NCBI GenBank assembly: GCA_963772265.1
Contig: CAVYWS010000008.1
Location: forward strand, 1 to 64,000
Direction: 5' to 3'
Length of the DNA stretch: 64,000 nt
Origin: Mayfieldus sp963772265
GTDB lineage: Bacteria; Actinomycetota; Thermoleophilia; Solirubrobacterales; 70-9
A program made the position numbers and the translations under genes. The notes beneath the pieces were generated by a model, which searched no databases, was not told the origin of the DNA, and was given only the letters and a program-made list of their open reading frames with translations. Every line of letters begins with the position of its first letter. Positions within the stretch are counted from its first letter, which is position 1. Below are positions 26,364 through 35,528 of the stretch, piece after piece.

Positions 26364-28124
26364 ATGATGCAGATGCGACCCGATCAAAATGGCGTTCACG
26401 CGATCCATCTCGCGCCCCCGAGGCTCGCTCGGGCTCGCGCCTTCCTCGCGATCTCGGGCCTCGTCGCAACGGTGCTGGTTCTCCTCGCCTCGCCCGCCCG
26501 CGCCGCCAACCGGATCTACTGGGCGAACGACGCCTGTTGCAACGGATCGGGCCTCCCGAGCACGATCTCCTATGCCAACCTCGACGGCAGCGGCGGGGCC
26601 GGTGACCTGATCTCGGGCAACAACTCCGAGGGCACGATCGTCGACGGGCCGATGGGGCTGGCGATCGACTCCGCGGCGGGGCGGATCTACTGGGCCAACT
26701 GGGGCTATGTGATCGAGCATGCCGGTTCGAAACGACACCGGCAGCGGCACGACGATCTCCTGGGCCAACCTCGACGGCAGCGCCAGCGGCGACCTGACCA
26801 TTACGGGATCGGCGACCGTCGACGGGCCGCACGGGATCGCGATCGACCCCGTCGCCCACAAGCTCTACTGGACCAACGTCAACAACAACACAATCGACGT
26901 CGCGAACCTCGACGGCTCCAACAGCGCAGTGCTCGCCGTCAATGGCGAGCACGCTCGGCGGGGACCCGGCGTGACCGTCAACCAGCCGCGCGGGCCTGGC
27001 GATCGATCCTGCCACGCGAAGGATCTACTGGGCCAACTGGCCGACGGCGACGGCACGACGATCTCCTGGTCGAGCCTGGACGGGGCCGAGCGGCGGCAAC
27101 CTGATCGACCGGCGGGGCCGCCGTGGACGGGCCCGAGGGGGTGGCGATCGACCCGGCGGCCGGCCGGATTTACTGGGGCAACTTCAGCGGCGACGTCGCC
27201 GCCCAGCACATCGCATACGCCAACCTCAACGGCGGGGAGCGCAGACAATCTCGACACGACGGGCCCGCCGGCTGCGACGGTCGATCAGGCACACGGCGTC
27301 GCGATCGATCCCACCACCGGGACGATCTACTGGGCCAACTTCTATGACAACGTGATCGCGCGGGCCCAGCCTCACGGTGGCGGGGGCGACGACTTCCTGA
27401 CCGCCGCATCCGTGAGTCCCGGCGGAATGGACAATCCGGACCTTCCGTTGATCCTCAGGGCGCCCGAGCCGCAACGGGCGCCCCGACGATCTCCGGCGGC
27501 AGCGACCACCGGCTCGACGCCTCAGTGCACCCAGGGCTCCTGGGCCCCCGACATCATCGCTCGCTGCTTCTACCGGGCGCCCCACTCCTACGCATACCAG
27601 TGGAGCCGTGACGGCAGCCGACATCGCCGGCGCCACCTCGAGTACCTACAAGGCCGACCGCCGCCGGCGACTACCGCTGCCGGGTCACCGCCTCCAATGC
27701 CGCCGGCAGCGCCTCGCAGACCAGCGCCGCGCACACGTCTCGGCCGGCAGGGGCCGGATCCGGCTCGCGCCGTAATGGCTCGGCCCTCGAACAAGTTCCG
27801 GCTCGGCCGGCTGATCAGGCAATGAGTCGACCGGGACCGCGACGCTCGACGGTCGGGGTGCCCGGGGCCGGCAAGCTGGTACTCCAAGCGGATCACGTGG
27901 CGACCTGGCCGCGCCGACGGCCGCGCCGCAGAACTCGCGCGTGGGCCGCGCCGTCAGCGGCCAGGGCCGCACATGCGGCTCATGTGCGGCCAAGGGCAGG
28001 GCGAGGCGCGAGCTGCAGCGCACCGGCACGGCGATGATCCGCATAAAGGTCAGCTTCACGCCGACCGGCGGCAAGCTCCCGCTCGGAGCGCCGGCTGGTG
28101 AAGCTGCTCGAGAAGGCCGTTTAG
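26364..28124 (+). CDS. Secreted YWTD-repeat protein, tandem paralogue (frameshifted)
   Basis: Same architecture as its neighbour: signal peptide (SGLVATVLVLLASPARA), repeats with NRIYWAND, GLAIDSAAGRIYWANWG, ISWANLDGSASGDL, GIAIDPVAHKLYWTNV, then an Ig-like region and a C-terminal strand MIRIKVSFTPTGG. Several shifts break it, including extra C at 27091 and 27240. The stop TAG at 28122-28124 is reached in the frame of KLLEKAV. ATG 26364, 26367 and 26373 are candidate starts. It probably arose by tandem duplication. Confidence 0.65.
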
Positions 28125-28157
28125 CCGGCCTTTAGGCGGCTCACGCAGGCTCTTTAC

Positions 28158-28768
28158 GTGGATTTCACATTGTTTCGCGATCTCAACGGCCTCGCCTATC
28201 ACCACGATCGGCTTCGAGGACTCCCTCCGCTTCTTCACCGTCAACGCCGAGCTGATCTTCGTGGCCCTGCTCGCCGTGCTCTTCTTCGCGCGAGGGAAAT
28301 GGGCCTCGCGCAACGCCCGCCATGGCGTGGTCGCCGCAGGCCTCGGCCGCCGCGCTGGCGCTCGGCGTCGCGCAGGTGATCACTCACATCTGGGAGCGTC
28401 CGCGGCCGTTCGTCGCCCACCCCGGCGTCGCGCACCTGTTCGTCTCGCACGCTCCGGACCCGTCGTTTCCCAGCGATCACGCCACCGCGGCATTCGCGAT
28501 CGCGGTCTCGATCCTGCTGCGCAGCCGCCGGGTCGGCCTGCTGGCGCTGGCGATGGCGGTCGTCGTCGCGGTCGGCCGGGTCGCGGTCGGAGTCCACTAT
28601 CCGAGCGACGTGATCGGCGGCGCCCTGCTCGGCACCGCGGCCGCCCTGCTGCTCTGGATCCCGCCGATCCGCGGTCCGCTCGGAGAGCTCGCCGACTGGG
28701 CCTCGGGGATCTACGAGCAGCTCGTCTCCGTGCTGCTGCGACGGCCCGCGACTTCTCCGCCCGGGTAG
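28158..28768 (+). CDS. PAP2-family membrane phosphatase (frameshifted)
   Basis: About 202 repaired residues from GTG 28158, with roughly five hydrophobic segments. The three phosphatase motifs are visible: ITHIWERPRPF (motif 1), PSDHATAAF (motif 2, catalytic His), and GRVAVGVHYPSDVIGG (motif 3 His/Asp). The short size and order resemble undecaprenyl-diphosphate phosphatases of the BcrC type, recycling the cell-wall lipid carrier; other lipid phosphates are possible. Two insertions occur (near 28206 and 28342). It converges on the next gene with 6 bases between the stops. Confidence 0.82.
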
Positions 28769-28774
28769 CGCCGC

Positions 28775-29775
28775 TCAGCAGCGGTGGATCGGGGCGGCGC
28801 TCTGCACGACCTCGAAGGCGCTGCCGGGGATCGCCTTCAGCTGGCTGAGGTTGCCGTCGGGCCAGCGATGATCGGAGCTTCCGCTGAAATACCAGCCGCT
28901 GCCGTTGTCGGCGACGATGAACCCGTAGTGCTTCAAGGCCGTCGCGATCACCGCCGCGACGCCGGTCAGCCCGGAGGTGTCATAGCCGGCCTTCAGCCGC
29001 AACCGCAGGCCCAGCGGCGGCGCGTCGGGATTGCTGGTGTCTCCGGCGCAGTGCGAGGCCGGGTTGATCCAGGCGTCCTGGCTGGAGTCGACCGTCAGCC
29101 GGATCGCGTGGCGAATCGCCCCGCTCTTTGCCTCGTCGTAGCGGACCAAGCCGGGGAAGATCGGCAGCCCCGCCGCGTCGGCGGAGGTAAAGCCCTCGGT
29201 CCGCAGCTTGGCCGAGCGCAGGTTCCAGATCACTCCGTTGTCGGCGTTCCAGTGCTTGCGCGGCCGGCGCACGAAATGGGCGTTGAACAGCTCGTCGAGC
29301 TTGCAGCGGGCGCGGTCGACGACCAGCACATGGCGGTCGCCGTCGCTGTGGTTGCCGCCCTCGACCGGGGCGTTTGGAGGGATCCGGTAGCTTGCCGTGG
29401 CTTGACTCGTCGCCGTAGGCGGTGAAGTGGACCTTGCTCTTGCGCGCGTGCTTGCCGACCACCGCGTAGGGAATGCCGTAGGCGCGGGGCGAGCCGAAGT
29501 CGGGGTGCAGGGTGTCGGGGCCGTGGGCGTTTATGTAGGCGACGTAGGCGTCGGAGTTGGGGTCGACCGGGGCCGAGGAGATGTCCTGGTTCCAGGCCGA
29601 CTCGTCGGCGGCCGAGGGAGAGCCGGCGGCGGCGGTGGACTCGGGGGAAGATCGAGCAGCTCCCGAGCCTGGGGTAGGGGCCGAGCCTTGCGCTGCTGGC
29701 GCCGACCACGCCGCTGATCGTCGCCGCCGTTGCAAGGCCGCAGGCCAGGCTGATGAAGAGGAGCTTGATCCTCAT
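28775..29775 (-). CDS. Conserved secreted protein of unknown function (frameshifted)
   Basis: About 332 repaired residues. ATG 29775 opens a signal peptide (RIKLLFISLACGLATAATI). The mature part has conserved blocks SAWNQDISSAPVDPNS, HPDFGSPRAYGIPY, VHFTAYGDESSHG, CKLDELFNAHF, TSADAAGLPIFPGLVRYDE, and FIVADNGSGWYFSG. I recall similar blocks in exported proteins of unknown function in other soil actinobacteria, but no function. Acidic and aromatic conserved positions suggest a carbohydrate-active fold, which is speculation. Shifts lie near 29397 and 29640. Confidence 0.6.
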
Positions 29776-29820
29776 CGGGCCGAGGAGCCTAGCGGGGGGA
29801 TCGCGGTCTGGACGCCTGAC

Positions 29821-29826
29821 TATCGT
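29821..29826 (+). promoter_or_regulatory. -10 hexamer TATCGT, leaderless start
   Basis: Ends 7 nt before GTG 29834, which decides that start over the longer upstream frame. Confidence 0.5.
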
Positions 29827-29833
29827 TTGTGGG

Positions 29834-31042
29834 GTGTCCGAACCCGAGCGGCTGCTGGTCAAGGACGACGCGGCGGGGCCACCTGGCCCTCCCGAGGCGC
29901 TGGGCAGGCTGATCGGGCGATTCGACCCGGACGTGATTGACGCGCCCAACGGCGAGGCGCGGATCCGGCTCGTGGTCCGAGACCAGGGCCGAGCGTGGGA
30001 CGCGATCGTCAGCGGCGACCGGATCGAGCTGGTTGCCGCCGAGGGCTCGAGCCCGGACACCGAGCTGAGCGCCGACGCCTCGACCTGGGGGCAGATCGCC
30101 GCCGACGTACGCGGCGGCATGGCCGCGTTTCGCAGCCGGCGCCTGGAGGTGCGCCGCAACCTTCACCTCGGGGTGGGCTTCCTCGCCGCGACCAGCGGGA
30201 TGATCGAGCCGGGACGGCTTCGGTTCGACTCGATCCAGACCCGGGTCGGCCGGCTCTCGACCCTCGAGGCGGGACGGGGGGACCCGGTGATCTGCGTTCA
30301 CGGGCTGGGCGCCACCAAGGCCTCGTTTCTGCCCACGATCGCCGCCCTCGCCGACAGCTGGCGGGTGATCGCGGTCGACATGCCCGGCTTCGGCGACTCC
30401 GACAAGCCACTCAACGCCGCCTACGACGCCCCCTACTTCGCCGACGCAGTCACCGCGCTGCTCGACGAGCTGGAGATCGAGCGCGCGCACCTGGTCGGCA
30501 ACAGCATGGGCGGGCGGATCGCGATCGAGGTTGGACTGCTGCATCCCGGCCGGGTCCGCAGGATGGCGCTGCTCAGCCCGGCGCTCGCCTGGCTGCGCGA
30601 CCGGCGCTGGCGCTGGCTGCTGCGCGCCCCGCTGCCAAAGCTCGGCCTGATTCAGCCGGCGCCGCGGGTGATCACCGAGCCGATCGTCCGCAACCTCGTT
30701 CCCGGCGGCAAGGACGGATGGTCGGCGGCCGGGGTGGACGAGTTCCTGCGCTCATACCTGACCCCGCGCGGCCGGGTGGCCTTCTACGAATCCGCCCGCA
30801 ACATCTACCTCGACGAGCCGCATGGCGAGCAGGGACTATGGACCCGCCTCGCGGAGATGTCGCCCGGCACCCTGTTCGTCTGGGGCATCCACGACCAGCT
30901 GGTTCCGGTCGCCTTCCGCAAGCACGTCGAGCAGGCGCTGCCGGCGGCCCGCCATCTCGAGCTCGATTGCGGGCACGTGCCCCAGCTCGAGGCGCCGGCG
31001 GAGACCCACGCCGCGATCCTCGAGTTCTTCGCCGAGGGCTAG
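29834..31042 (+). CDS. Alpha/beta hydrolase with N-terminal SCP2-like region
   Basis: 402 residues. Residues 1-120 (LIGRFDPDVIDAPNGEARIRL, given as LIGRFDPDV and NGEARIRLVV; AADVRGGMAAFRSRRLEVR) resemble an SCP2 sterol-carrier-like domain. The rest is a classical hydrolase: oxyanion motif HGLGATKAS, nucleophile elbow GNSMGGR, acid in WGIHDQLVP, and catalytic His in CGHVPQLE. The N-terminal lipid-binding-like part suggests a hydrophobic ester substrate. Its TAG stop shares the CTAG tetranucleotide with the stop of the converging GH15 gene. Confidence 0.85.
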   Translation: MSEPERLLVKDDAAGPPGPPEALGRLIGRFDPDVIDAPNGEARIRLVVRDQGRAWDAIVSGDRIELVAAEGSSPDTELSADASTWGQIAADVRGGMAAFRSRRLEVRRNLHLGVGFLAATSGMIEPGRLRFDSIQTRVGRLSTLEAGRGDPVICVHGLGATKASFLPTIAALADSWRVIAVDMPGFGDSDKPLNAAYDAPYFADAVTALLDELEIERAHLVGNSMGGRIAIEVGLLHPGRVRRMALLSPALAWLRDRRWRWLLRAPLPKLGLIQPAPRVITEPIVRNLVPGGKDGWSAAGVDEFLRSYLTPRGRVAFYESARNIYLDEPHGEQGLWTRLAEMSPGTLFVWGIHDQLVPVAFRKHVEQALPAARHLELDCGHVPQLEAPAETHAAILEFFAEG

Positions 31043-32943
31043 CCCTCCTCGCGCGCGCCGCGCAGCTCGCTGAAGACCGCGGTCAGCTCTCCGGGCGCGC
31101 GGTCGCGCTGGGCGTCGGCGATCACGTGTGAGACGGCGTTGATCAGGGCCAGGTGGGTGAAGGCCTGGGGGAAGTTGCCCCAATGGCGGCCGCTGTTTGG
31201 CGTCCAGTTCCTCGGCGTAGAGATCGAGCGCCCCCGCGAGCCCGAGAAGCCGCTCGCAGAGCTCGCGGGCACGCTCGCCCTCGCCGATCTCCGAGTACGC
31301 CGAGGCGAGCCAGAAGGAGCAGATCGTGAACGTCGCCTCCTCGCCGTGCAGGCCGTCGTCGGTCTCGCCGGTCAGATAGCGCAGCACCAGCCCGTCGCGG
31401 GTCAGCTCCTCGTCGATCGCGTGCACGGTCTTGCGAACCCGGTCGTCGGTCGGGGGAAGGAAGCGGACCAGCGGGATCAAGAGGGTCGAAGCGTCGAGCG
31501 CGTCGGTCTCGTAGTGCTGCCGGAAGATTCCGTCGCGTACGCCTCGCTCGAGGACCTCGGCCTTGACCTCGGCCGCAATCTCGCCCCAGCGCTGGCCCGC
31601 TGCGTATCGTCCTGGCGGCGGGCGAGTCGGGCACCGCGGTCGACCGCGACCCAGATCATCAGCTTCGAGGAGACGTAGTGCTTGGGCTCCCCGCGCGCCT
31701 CCCAGATGCCCTGGTCGGGATGCGGCCACGCCTCGATAGCGGCCTCGACGGCCTGGCAGATCAGGAGCCAGTTCTCGTCGCGGATCCGGTCGGTCGTCTT
31801 CGAATGGATGTAAATGGAGTCGAGCAAAGCACCCCAGACGTCGTTCTGACGCTGCTTGACTGCGCCGTTTCCGATCCGAACGGGCTTTGCCCCCTCGTAG
31901 CCCGACAGGTGGTCGAGCGTCCGCTCGGTGAGGTCACGCTCTCCCCCGACCCCGTACATGATCTGAAGCTTGCCGTCCCGCCGCAGCGCGATGTCTGCGA
32001 TGAACTGCGCGAACTCCCGCGCCTCCTCATCGAAGCCAAGTGTGTGCAGCGCCCAGAGTGAGAAGGTCGAGTCGCGGATCCAGCTGTAGCGGTAGTCCCA
32101 GTTGCGCTCCCCTCCCGGTGTCTCCGGAAGGGAAGTCGTCGCGGCCGCGACCAGCGCTCCGGTTGGGGCGTGGGTGAGCCCCTTGAGAACGATCGCGGAG
32201 CGCTGCAGATGGATCCGCCACGTGTGATCGGGAAAGTCGCCGTGTCGCAGCCAGGCTCGCCAGAAGTCCGACGTTGCGTTGATTCTCTCCTGCGCCTCGG
32301 GGGCGCTGCGCGGCGGGCCGCCTTCTGCGTCCCAGCAAAGCGCCGCAAAGCAAGACTGTCCCTCACGCAGGGTTACGCGCCCCCAGACCCGCTTGTCCTC
32401 AATCGTGGGATCGATGTCGGTCGTGAGGTCGAACCACTGCTTGCCGCCGCTCGCCTGCATCCCGCCGTCCTCGCCGGACTTCCAGCTGGCGGGGATGGAC
32501 CCGTATTCGAACATTGGCTCACAGTCGAGGTCGACCTCGACCTCGCCGTCGATGCAGGTCGCGACCCGCACCAGGGTGTGATCGGCCTCGTGGCGAGGGT
32601 GCGGTCGCTCCATGCCGCGCTCCTGGCGTCCTGCCTCGGCCCACTCCGTGATCGTCAGCGCATCGAGCACCACCAGCCAGCCGGTGTCGGTGGTCCAGGT
32701 CGTCTCGAGAATCAGCGTCCCCGGCAAATAGCGCCGAGCGAGCGGAGCGATTACGTCGGGGGGGCCGATCCGCATCGAGCCGGCATCGCGGTCGAGGATC
32801 GCTCCGAAGGCGCTCGGGGAGTCAAAGCGCGGCATGCAGAGCCATTCGACCCAACCTTGGGGCGCGACCAGGGCGCTCGTGTGGCAGTCGGAAACGAATC
32901 CGTAGCTGGAGATCGGGGGGAAAGCCGTGCGGTGGCTCGCCAA
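31039..32943 (-). CDS. Glycoside hydrolase family 15 (glucoamylase/trehalase type; frameshifted)
   Basis: About 634 residues from TTG 32943. The N-terminal beta-sandwich starts PPISSYGFVSDCHTSALV. The (alpha/alpha)6 barrel contains NWDYRYSWIRDSTFSLWAL, the family signature around the general acid region, and GIWEARGEPKHYVSSKLM. Actinobacterial GH15 proteins of this type often act as trehalases or glucan glucosidases and are cytoplasmic; no signal peptide is seen. Two shifts (near 31615 and 31200) break the C-terminal third. The stop overlaps that of the hydrolase on the other strand. Confidence 0.85.
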
Positions 32944-32989
32944 GCCGACCGGCCGCCCGGCGTCTGCCGGGGAGTGTGCGGAGTTCGGG

Positions 32990-33499
32990 TTAGGCGAGGC
33001 CTTCGGCCTCGTACTCGCGCAGGAATCCCTCGAAGAGGCGGCGGTGCCCCTGCTCGTCGTGGAGGATCGCGATCACCATGTCGTTGGTCACCGGATCGAC
33101 CTGGTCGGTCTCCTCGACGATCCTCGTGTAGTGCTCGATCGCCCCCTTCTCGGCCTCGATCACGCCCTTGATCACGTGCACGATGTCGGTCTGGTGCTCG
33201 GGTGGCTGCAGGTAGCTCTGCTCGGCGGCGAACTCCTGCGAGCCCGGCACCACTCCGTAGAGCTCCTTGATCCGGTCGGCGAACTGCTGCGCGTGTCCGA
33301 GCTCCTCCTGGATGTCCTGCTGCAGCGACTCGCGGATCTCCTGGGCCCGGACCCCGTCGGGGTTGACCGAGTTGGCGATGTAGCTCATCACCGTCTCGAT
33401 CTCCATCCAGTAGGCCTTCGCGAGCAGCTCGATGACCTGTTCGCGCTTCTCGTCGTTTTCGTCGGCAAGGATGCCCTCGCTCGCGGTCGCCTCGGCCAT
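32990..33499 (-). CDS. Ferritin-like di-iron protein
   Basis: 169 residues in a four-helix bundle with two Glu/ExxH pairs: EIETVMSYIAN and EELGHAQQF in the first half, EAEKGAIEHYTRI and DEQGHRRLFEGF in the second. This is the ferroxidase ligand set of bacterioferritin/Dps-like proteins; no haem-binding Met is evident. It probably stores iron or detoxifies it under oxidative stress. The ATG at 33499 is chosen because of the adjacent AAGGAGCAACTG, which supplies a ribosome binding site. Confidence 0.85.
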   Translation of the reverse strand: MAEATASEGILADENDEKREQVIELLAKAYWMEIETVMSYIANSVNPDGVRAQEIRESLQQDIQEELGHAQQFADRIKELYGVVPGSQEFAAEQSYLQPPEHQTDIVHVIKGVIEAEKGAIEHYTRIVEETDQVDPVTNDMVIAILHDEQGHRRLFEGFLREYEAEGLA

Positions 33500-33591
33500 C
33501 AGTTGCTCCTTCCTTTCCCGGGTTGCGGAACCTAGCACCGCCACTGCAGGAGCCTGCCCGCGGGGGCGGAACCTAAACCCGGCCAGAAACG

Positions 33592-34581
33592 ATGATCGTC
33601 GACTGCGCTCATTACAAGGACGGCAAGCGGCAGCACGAGGGCAAGCTCTCGATCGACGCCGCCGCCGCGAAGTGCGGCGACGCCGGTGCGGTCGACGACT
33701 TCATCTGGCTGGGCCTGTTCGAGCCTACCGCGGCGGAGCTTGAGTCCGTCGCGAGTCGCTTCGGGCTGCATGAGCTCGCGGTCGAGGATGCCGAGGTGGC
33801 GCACCAGCGCCCGAAGATCGAGGACTATGAGGGCTCCTACTTCATCGTCCTGCGCACGGCGCGCTACGACGAACGCGAGGAGGAGGTCTATTTCGGCGAG
33901 ATCCACCTCTTCGTCGCTCACGACTACGTGATCCACGTCCGCCACGGCGAGGGAAGCGAGCTCACCGAGGCGCGCCGAAGACTCGAGGAGCATCCCGACC
34001 TGCTCAAGGTCGGACCCGCTTCGGCCATTTGGGCGGTGGTCGACAAGGTGGTCGACGACTATTACCCCGTGGTGCAGGGCATTGACGACGACATCGAGGA
34101 GGTCGAGCAGCAGGTGTTCGGCGACAGCGCAACCCCGCCGACTCAACGGATCTACTCGCTGAAACGCGAGGTGATCGAGTTTCACCGCGCCGTGGCGCCG
34201 CTGCTGATTCCGCTGGAGGGGCTCGAGGCGGGCCGTTACGGAGTCAGCGACGAGCACCTGCAGCGCTACTTTCGCGACGTCGCCGACCACGCCCGGCGCG
34301 TCGACGAGCAGGTTACCTCCCAGCGTGAGCTTCTGACCAGTGCCTTGGAGGCGAACCTGGCCCTGGTCAGCGTGCGCCAGAACGACGTCATCAAGGAGAT
34401 CTCGAGCTGGGCCGCGATCATCACCGTGCCGACCTTCATCGCCAGCGTCTACGGGATGAACTTCCAGCACATGCCGGAGCTCCGCTGGAAGGTCGGATAC
34501 CCGCTGTCGCTGGTCACGATGGCGGTCGCGGTCTTCTTTCTCTACCGGTTCTTCAAGCGCATCGGCTGGCTCGGCGGCTGA
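33592..34581 (+). CDS. corA: CorA-family magnesium/cobalt channel
   Basis: 329 residues: a long acidic cytoplasmic domain with coiled stretches, then two C-terminal membrane helices. The selectivity motif is present as VYGMNF after the first helix (IITVPTFIASVYGMNF), followed by LSLVTMAVAVFFLYRFF. It forms a pentameric Mg2+ channel gated by cytoplasmic Mg2+. It is an independent unit, divergent from the ferritin-like gene. Confidence 0.93.
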   Translation: MIVDCAHYKDGKRQHEGKLSIDAAAAKCGDAGAVDDFIWLGLFEPTAAELESVASRFGLHELAVEDAEVAHQRPKIEDYEGSYFIVLRTARYDEREEEVYFGEIHLFVAHDYVIHVRHGEGSELTEARRRLEEHPDLLKVGPASAIWAVVDKVVDDYYPVVQGIDDDIEEVEQQVFGDSATPPTQRIYSLKREVIEFHRAVAPLLIPLEGLEAGRYGVSDEHLQRYFRDVADHARRVDEQVTSQRELLTSALEANLALVSVRQNDVIKEISSWAAIITVPTFIASVYGMNFQHMPELRWKVGYPLSLVTMAVAVFFLYRFFKRIGWLGG

Positions 34582-34607
34582 GCGCCTGAGCGCCGGCCCG
34601 GCCCCGC

Positions 34608-34613
34608 TACGGT
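34608..34613 (+). promoter_or_regulatory. -10 hexamer TACGGT, leaderless start
   Basis: Ends 6 nt before ATG 34620 with no Shine-Dalgarno. Confidence 0.5.
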
Positions 34614-34619
34614 TTCCCC

Positions 34620-35528
34620 ATGACAGCGCCGCTCGCCCACATGGCGGGGACATTCGCCCCGCTGGAGGCGGTGCCGCCCCTGGCCGCGGCGCTTCTCTAC
34701 GCCAAGCGCGCCTCGACCCTCGCCGCCCGGGGGCGGCCGGTGCCGGTCTGGCGCCAGTGGTGCTTCGCGGGCGGGCTGCTGACGATCGGCGTCGCGCTGT
34801 TCTCGCCGATCGGACACGTCGCCGACGAGCTCGTCCTCGGGCACATGATCGAGCACCTGATGCTCGGCGACATCGGGGCGCTGCTGCTGGTGCTCGGGCT
34901 GACCGGGCCGCTGCTGCAGCCGCTCCTCGGCCTGCCCGTGCTGCGCCATCTTCGGGTCCTCGTCAATCCCCTGGTCGCCTTTCCGCTCTGGGCGATCGAC
35001 CTCTACTTCTGGCACATCCCGGCGATCTACGACCAGGCCTACGGAGGCGCGGCGCTGCACGCGCTCGAGCACACGATGTTCGTCTTCTTCGGCTGCGTGA
35101 TGTGGATGGCGCTGCTCGGTCCGCTGCCGCGTCCCGCCTGGTTCACCAACGGCTGGAAGCTGGGCTACGCGATCGCGGTTCGCTTCACCGGCGTCATCCT
35201 CGGCAACGTCCTGATGTGGTCGGGGTCGATCTTCTACGACCGCTACTCCGCGGGCGAGCACTACTGGGGGATCTCGCCGCTCACCGACCAGAGCGTCGCC
35301 GGCGTGATCATGATGGTCGAGGGGACCTTCGTCTCGCTGGGGATCTTCGCCTGGCTGTTCTTCCGCAGCGCCCAGGAGGGAACTGAACGCCAGCACCTGC
35401 TCGAGCTGGCCGAGGAGCGCGGCATCGCCCTCGACCAGGCGCGCGCGGCGCGCGCCGTGGCTGCGGGTGAGGGCAAGCGGCTGGAGGAGCGACTGCTCGC
35501 GGGTGGGCGGCCGGCCGAGGATGGCTAG
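34620..35528 (+). CDS. ctaG: Cytochrome c oxidase assembly factor, CtaG family
   Basis: 302-residue membrane protein with about seven hydrophobic segments. It matches caa3-type CtaG: HMIEHLMLGDIGALLLVLG, LYFWHIPAIYDQAY, HALEHTMFVFFGCVMWM, and SIFYDRYS. The conserved His residues suit copper delivery to the CuB site of the oxidase. The C-terminal 50 residues are charged and cytoplasmic. The last 8 bases overlap the next gene. Confidence 0.87.
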   Translation: MTAPLAHMAGTFAPLEAVPPLAAALLYAKRASTLAARGRPVPVWRQWCFAGGLLTIGVALFSPIGHVADELVLGHMIEHLMLGDIGALLLVLGLTGPLLQPLLGLPVLRHLRVLVNPLVAFPLWAIDLYFWHIPAIYDQAYGGAALHALEHTMFVFFGCVMWMALLGPLPRPAWFTNGWKLGYAIAVRFTGVILGNVLMWSGSIFYDRYSAGEHYWGISPLTDQSVAGVIMMVEGTFVSLGIFAWLFFRSAQEGTERQHLLELAEERGIALDQARAARAVAAGEGKRLEERLLAGGRPAEDG

